64,000 nt of DNA from Hyphodiscus hymeniophilus. Lineage: Eukaryota; Ascomycota; Leotiomycetes; Helotiales; Hyphodiscaceae. The stretch lies in assembly GCA_016508695.1 (NCBI GenBank), contig VNKQ01000002.1, forward strand, positions 434,001 through 498,000. Direction: 5' to 3'. Below, piece after piece: positions 58,723-64,000 of the stretch; within the stretch, counting starts at the first letter, position 1; each line of letters starts with the position of its first letter. A program made the position numbers and the translations under genes. The notes beneath the pieces were generated by a model that saw only the letters and a program-made list of their open reading frames with translations, did no database searches and was not told the DNA's origin.

Positions 58723-59386
58723 TGTGTAGAATGTTTAGGTTGCGGGATCTGCTTTCAATTAAGAGGTTCGGATGGCTTGATTGATGGACGTAGAGACGGG
58801 CAAGTTGAATTCGATTAGGACTATAACAGAGTAAAAGAGGTGACACAATTCAAGGTTATCATTGTTCACCACATTGGCTCACTCGAAGGACTCATATTTC
58901 ATGAGTCGATGAGGTGAATTGTATTACTTTCCGCTACTGTATTTAGTAGCTAGTTATCCGCAGGACTTCGAGCTGCTGAGGACCGATTGGTACCTTGGTG
59001 TTGATTGCTTGTCACTGCGAATGCAGCCTCAGAGATTGGTTACCACAAACTTACATCGTGGACCTGACTCTCTCACGACTTGAAATCTAGAGTTCATCTG
59101 AAATGCCGAAGTCAAACTCATTCGAAAAAGAAAGTGCTTAAGATCATAAAGACTGGAGCCACTGGCAATTGAATGAGCAAAACAACAGCCTAGGATGAAT
59201 TTGCTCACCACTTGACCTTTGCTCGCTGTTGACTGTCTAGTCATGTTTGAAAAGTGAAATTCACAGCCTCTATTACTTCCAAGTCAATTGCGATTCCAAG
59301 AACCCATCTACTCCAACTCAGAATTGACTTTGCACATGCGACTCACCAAGCCACTCAATCAAACAGGAATATACCTGTCTTCAACC
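58723..59386. other. Interval between the two small paralogs
   Basis: I see no third copy and no other feature. Confidence 0.5.
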
Positions 59387-59889
59387 ATGCCTGCGTCTAG
59401 AGACCTGTACGACTGTACGATTCGCACTACGAACGACGCTACTCTTATGGCAAAGATTCTGACTGCCGAGGATCACGGCAAGGTCGGCGAGTACTATGAA
59501 TGCCGCGATATCTGTCTCGATATCCTACAATCAGGCCCTCTTACTATCCTTCAGAATGGTTACACCAAGAAAATCTTCGCCCGAAGCCTCCTGGCCACAG
59601 CCGTTACTCGCGCGGACCGCGTCCAGGCTGTGTAAGTCCTCTATCTCCGAAAGTTTTCCTCTGCTGATGCACTGGTCACGATAGTCGCCACGCCCGAGAC
59701 TCTCTCAGGTGCTTCGAGGCATTAGTCCTTCACTATCCGAACAACGAGTCGTTCAAGAAACTCGCCGAAAATCTCAAGAGAGCGTGCGCACTCATGGAGA
59801 AGAGACCCACGTTTGGTGAGAGGTTCAAGTGGGGATTAGATAGATTGATGGAGTTTGTCTTTTCTCGGGATGGATTGCTTGTCCTGTGA
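59387..59889 (+). CDS. Small protein B of a paralogous pair, unknown function
   Basis: Two exons (59387-59631, 59685-59889; 53-bp intron) encode 149 residues. The start is MPASRDLYDCTIRTTNDATL; an upstream in-frame stretch exists but this ATG aligns with the start of protein A. Motifs are EYYECRDICLDILQSGP, LLATAVTRADRVQAVRHARD, HYPNNESFKKLAENLKRA and a basic/hydrophobic tail ending RDGLLVL. The protein looks fully alpha-helical, and a small TPR-like or helical-repeat fold is possible. Relation to protein A is described there. No targeting signal is seen. The function is unknown. The proximity of an ABC transporter on the opposite strand is not evidence of a link. Confidence 0.75.
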
Positions 59890-60523
59890 GACGTGACATC
59901 ACTTCTGGGTACTTACCAATGAAAGCAATTCACGAAATCATGGGGATTCCGCAGGCCCTTGGATAGATCCGAGTTTTGGGTCAAAAGAGGGCAATCATGG
60001 ATTGTGAGATGGAGATTGGGGACGTGGAGATGGATGGCGACGCCAAGGCTGCGGACTACTGTAGCACTGAGGTCGAAGTAGCCCGGTGGGACGTATACAA
60101 TCACGTAAATACTCAAACGGGAAATCAAATTACAATTATTCAGGTTTGAATCCTTGAACATCTATTGATCAAAGCAACGACGTATTTCTAGCAACCCTGA
60201 AGTATCGAGACTGGAGAGGTAGGGCAGAATCCAGGCCGAGAACGTAAGGATAAAAAATAGAAACAAGAGATGGTCTTGAGAAGCATCTTGTATTTGTAGG
60301 GTTCCAATCTTTGTTTGGAACGCGGATTGTTTGAATCTTCTAGAACGCAGTAATGGCAAATTCCCATATACAGTACAAGTATTCGCTGAGAATAAAAATT
60401 GGACCTGCCCTGACCTCTGATGTAGGGCGCCTGAATTTGACATAAAAGAGAATTGCGCCAAGCAAACCATTTTAGGCCTTCGCGCGGTGATGTCTACACG
60501 GTACTACCAAGAGGCGTCACTGC
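59890..60523. other. Convergent intergenic interval
   Basis: It lies between small protein B and the ABC transporter 3' end. An open frame on the minus strand at 60162-60470 has no recognisable features. Confidence 0.5.
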
Positions 60524-63500
60524 TTACAATTCTAGGATACTCTTCTCAAGCTCCTCTTTCTCGCCGCTCTGTGCAACCATGCCTTTGAAAATTCCATCCT
60601 CCTTCTGAAGGAGTTCTTTGGGACTTCCGAACTCAGCCGCGACACCGTCTCGCATCACCAGAATCCTGTCGAAGTCGGCGACGGTGCTCAACCGATGCGC
60701 AACAACCAACAAAGTTGTGTTTGAGAACTCTTCGCGGATGCTGCGCTGGATTAGAGCATCGGTCATCATGTCAACGGCAGACGTAGCTTCATCTAGTAGC
60801 AGAAGTCGAGGGCGAGAGAGAATGGATCGTGCGAGACACAAGAGCTGTTTTTGGCCTTGCGAAAGGTTGGATCCGGAAGATGATATGGGGGATGATAGTG
60901 AGAGAAATATATTAATGTTGCTCTTCGAGTCGAGATCTACTGTGAATGCAGTGCTGCTCGTTGTAACTGATGACTCTGCAACAACCTGTTGTGCTTCAGG
61001 CATTGGTGTGCTGTCGCTGGATGGGACCAGATGAACGCGCTGAAGGGCTTCGCGGAGCTGGACATCAGAGAACTCGTCAAATGGATCAAGGTTAGAGCGG
61101 ATTGTGCCCGAGAAGAGGACGGGATCTTGCGGGATGATGGCAAGGCGGGTGCGCAGGTCGTGAAGCTTGATGGTAGAAATGTCGACTCCGTCAATCACGA
61201 TGCTGCCTTTTCGAGCTTCGAGGAAGCGGAAGAGAGCAAGCGATAATGTTGATTTACCTGGGATTGAAGTTTAGTGATGTGTGCCTGTGTCTGGTGAGAA
61301 TTACTTACCTGCTCCTGTTCTACCGACAACCCCAATCCTCTGATTCGAAGCGGCGGTGAAAGTGAGTCCCTTCAAGATCGAGGGCAAGTCCGCAGCATAG
61401 CCAACTTCCAGATCTCTGACTTCCAATTTACCCTGCTCTGGCCAAGAAGCGCGTAGGTTTTCGATCCCACCTTGTGGCTCTGTCTCCAAATCTGCGTACT
61501 CAAAGATACGCTCTGCTGCGTTCATATCAAGCTCCGTGCTTGCAAGAAGTCGAATAGCTCTAATCGCCGCATTTCTGTAGTCTAAAGCAAATGCCAGTGC
61601 AAATCCAGCAAGACTTGCATCGACCCCTCGAGTAGATACCACGAAAGCTGCCACTGCAGAGGAGAAGATCGATCCTACCATAGCCATTCTGAACCCCACC
61701 CATCCATTAAAGAGCTGATTGTGCCATGTTGCGACCGAGAAAGAATCAATGAGACCGTATGCTCGGCCTATAAAAGTATCGGCATTTGAGAAGGCACGAA
61801 TGGTGCTAAGACCTTCGAGTGATGAGCCGAAGTGAGAGATCATAGGAGACTTTTGGATCGATTCGAGCCGTTTGATGGAGCGGGCACCTCCAAGGTAGCG
61901 ACGAGTAATTTGGGCGCAAATAACTGTTGAATAGTCAGATTCTTGCGCATCGTTAAGTGAGGCATAACATACCAAGCAAGACGACAGACAATAGAATCAT
62001 ATACGGCGATATAAAAAAGCTGAATCGATTAGTTGCGGTCCACTTAGGAAGGTGATGGAAAGAAGCTTACGCTGCTATCAAGATCCCCACGATTTCAAGG
62101 GTAGTTCCTGCAACGTACGCAAAATTCATCGCCAATTGGGAGTCGAGATTTTGGAAATCCGCTGTAAAGCGGTTCAAGATCCGTCCAGTCGGTACAGTAT
62201 CAAGCCATCTCAAGGGAGTGTGGAGCACGCTGTAAGTCATTTTTTGGAAGACATTGCGAGATGCACGAAGTGAGCCACTATAGATAAAATAATATCGTGC
62301 ACCAGCTACCACAACCGAAGCAGCCGAGATAGCGACGTAGATGCCCAGGTAGTATCCTAGAGTGGAATTACTCGATTGCACATTGATACTGGACGAACTG
62401 AAGATGGGCGAGAACATCTGGGTCTGCATTGTGTAGGAATGTGCCACGCTTGTCACTTGGCCTTTCGAGTGTTCGTATGTTGCTGTCCAGATCTTGATCC
62501 ACCACGAGCGGCCCATTGATAGAGATTGTGCCGCGATGTAAATAACGAAGACAAACGACCAGAAGGGAAAGCCACCAGTTGCTCTGAGGTAGGTGAGATA
62601 GACACTTTTCTTAACTCCGCCAACTTCTCTGTGCTCGTCTTCAACAAGTTTCTTGGGCGTTGGCTTGGCTGGTGCAGGAGTCTCGTCCACGACGATTGGG
62701 ACGACTGAGCTGGGAAGTGGCTCTTGTAGAGTGATTGCCGAGGAAGCTCCGGTTTCCGTATCAGTCACGTTGATAGTACTATCATCCGCGTCCATGATAT
62801 CCTCGTAACTTCCAGTTTGTCGAAGCTCTTCAGTAAGGCCAGCATGCTCGAGAGTCCCTCGTGCTCCCAGCCTGACTGCGTATTTTGCTCTTGGAAGAAC
62901 CAGCTGTACATGATGGGTGACAAGTATGCGGGTCCTGCCTTCCGACAATGGTCCCGTCATGGCTTTGTCGTAAATCTCCTTCCCAACATGTGCATCGAGC
63001 GCCGAGAAAACGTCATCAAGTATGAGTATTCCTGCTCGAGAATAAAATGCTCTTGCCAAAGTCAATCTCCATTTTTGACCTCCACTCAGACTGATTCCTT
63101 GAGCTCCAACCTCAGTTGAATCACCATCCTCGAACATGGCAAGATCCTTTGTGAGGGCGCAAGCCGATATGACTTCGTTATATCTTTTGGAATCAAACGG
63201 CAATCCGAAAAGAATGTTATTCTTGATCGTTGCGTTCTCGATCCATGGCGTCTGAGAAACAAACGCAATAGCGGTTGGCAGGATCCAATTGGCAGATGTT
63301 GCTTTGTTATCGAATCGCTCTTGGATGGGCGGTGGTCTGGGTACTCTGATATTGCCAGATAACACTTCGGCCTCCCCGAGCATAGCAGCGAGCAGCAATG
63401 ATTTACCTGACCCAGTAGGCCCGGAAATGACACTCAATGCACCATTTGGGAACTCCAAGTTGATATCACGGAGAATAAAACGATCCTCATCACCCTTCTC

Positions 63501-64000
63501 GGCGTCCGATGGGAAGCTTATAACGGCCTTGTCGAAGGATACAGAGTCTCCAGGATAAGTATTTTCGGGCTTCTCTGGTCTCGCCAAGAAGTTGTCAATA
63601 CGATCGGCGCTGACTTTAGCGTTCACTCCAAAGACAAGCAGCATTGGGATCATGCCTGTCAACCCTTCGAGTTGAATAAACAAGCTCATTGCAGTAAATG
63701 CAATAGATGGAAGAAGATCGCCATGAATGTAGGTGTAAGTTGCCAGAGCGAAAACCGCAAAGAGGACTGGCGTAAAGTCGGATGCCACGCCCATGAGGAC
63801 TGAGAATGTTGATGTTAGCAGGCACTTCAAACAATTTGGAACGCTGGGCTATCATACTGTTGTTAAGTCTGGTCTCCCAAATCTTCTGGAGCTCCTTCTC
63901 TCGTACTTCATCGATCTTCTCAGTCCATTGCCTCTCAATCGCCGAGAATTTGATCTGTCTGATTCCATTTAGGGCTTCGGTAATGACTGTCGTCTTGCCA
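60524..64000 (-). CDS. MRP-type (ABCC) ABC transporter, 3' part, truncated by the window edge
   Basis: The gene reads leftward; its 5' end lies beyond 64000. Visible parts, in protein order, are the end of the first transmembrane domain, then NBD1 with Walker A GPTGSGKS (near 63402-63425), signature LSGGQKWR and Walker B ILILDDVFSALDA. A charged linker and the second transmembrane domain follow (for example FWSFVFVIYIAAQSLSMGRS). NBD2 has Walker A split by an intron after VGRTGAGK (about 61310), Q-loop IIPQDPVLFSG, LSQGQKQLLCLARS and LLLLDEATSAVD, and the protein ends KSILEL. NBD1 has Asp after the Walker B Asp (DDVFSAL) where NBD2 has the catalytic Glu, the usual asymmetry of ABCC proteins with one degenerate ATP site. 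Family members export glutathione conjugates, drugs or metabolites across the plasma or vacuolar membrane. Confidence 0.93.

Overview
The window is nuclear DNA of a filamentous ascomycete. Most genes are split by short introns of about 45-70 bp with GT..AG ends and pyrimidine/CTAAC-like 3' parts. The gene set is typical of Pezizomycotina: a Ppo-type fatty acid oxygenase, a GPI-anchored GH72 glucanosyltransferase, a peroxisomal acyl-CoA oxidase, an Efm3-type methyltransferase and RPS24. One DNA transposon carries the decay pattern expected from repeat-induced point mutation (RIP). The overall look suggests Leotiomycetes (Helotiales-like), but that placement is an impression from protein resemblance, not a test.

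Layout. 0-17 kb is dense and lipid-flavoured: an unknown conserved protein (-), a psi-producing oxygenase (-) divergent from a MAPEG protein (+), a membrane-associated alpha/beta hydrolase-like protein (+), a Cys-rich single-pass protein (-), acyl-CoA oxidase with a C-terminal SKL (+), and a class II aldolase/adducin protein (+). 18-36 kb is sparse and decayed. It holds a membrane glycoprotein gene and a complete but dead Fot1/pogo-like element (19785-21755, about 100-bp inverted repeats, TA target duplication). It also holds three broken metabolic genes (catalase, short-chain dehydrogenase, acyl-CoA dehydrogenase) interleaved with two intact cell-surface genes (GH72 protein, Ser/Thr-rich repeat protein). 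36.7-64 kb is again dense: a DDX60-like Ski2-family helicase, an NmrA-like protein, RPS24 divergent from EFM3, a small GPI-like protein, a 1,775-residue acidic/Ser-rich protein with an N-terminal ubiquitin-like region, a dienelactone hydrolase, two neighbouring small paralogous proteins of unknown function, and the 3' part of an MRP-type ABC transporter that runs off the right edge.

How genes may work together (inference). The first 16 kb groups an oxylipin-forming oxygenase, a MAPEG protein (the family that includes mammalian leukotriene C4 and prostaglandin E synthases), a hydrolase-like membrane protein and a beta-oxidation oxidase whose promoter has two CCTCGG fatty-acid-response motifs. 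That is a plausible small lipid-mediator neighbourhood. The 20-36 kb block looks like a region under relaxed constraint around a transposon insertion. No previously undescribed multi-gene system could be demonstrated; the best new leads are the small paralog pair, the oxygenase/MAPEG pair and the pseudogene block.
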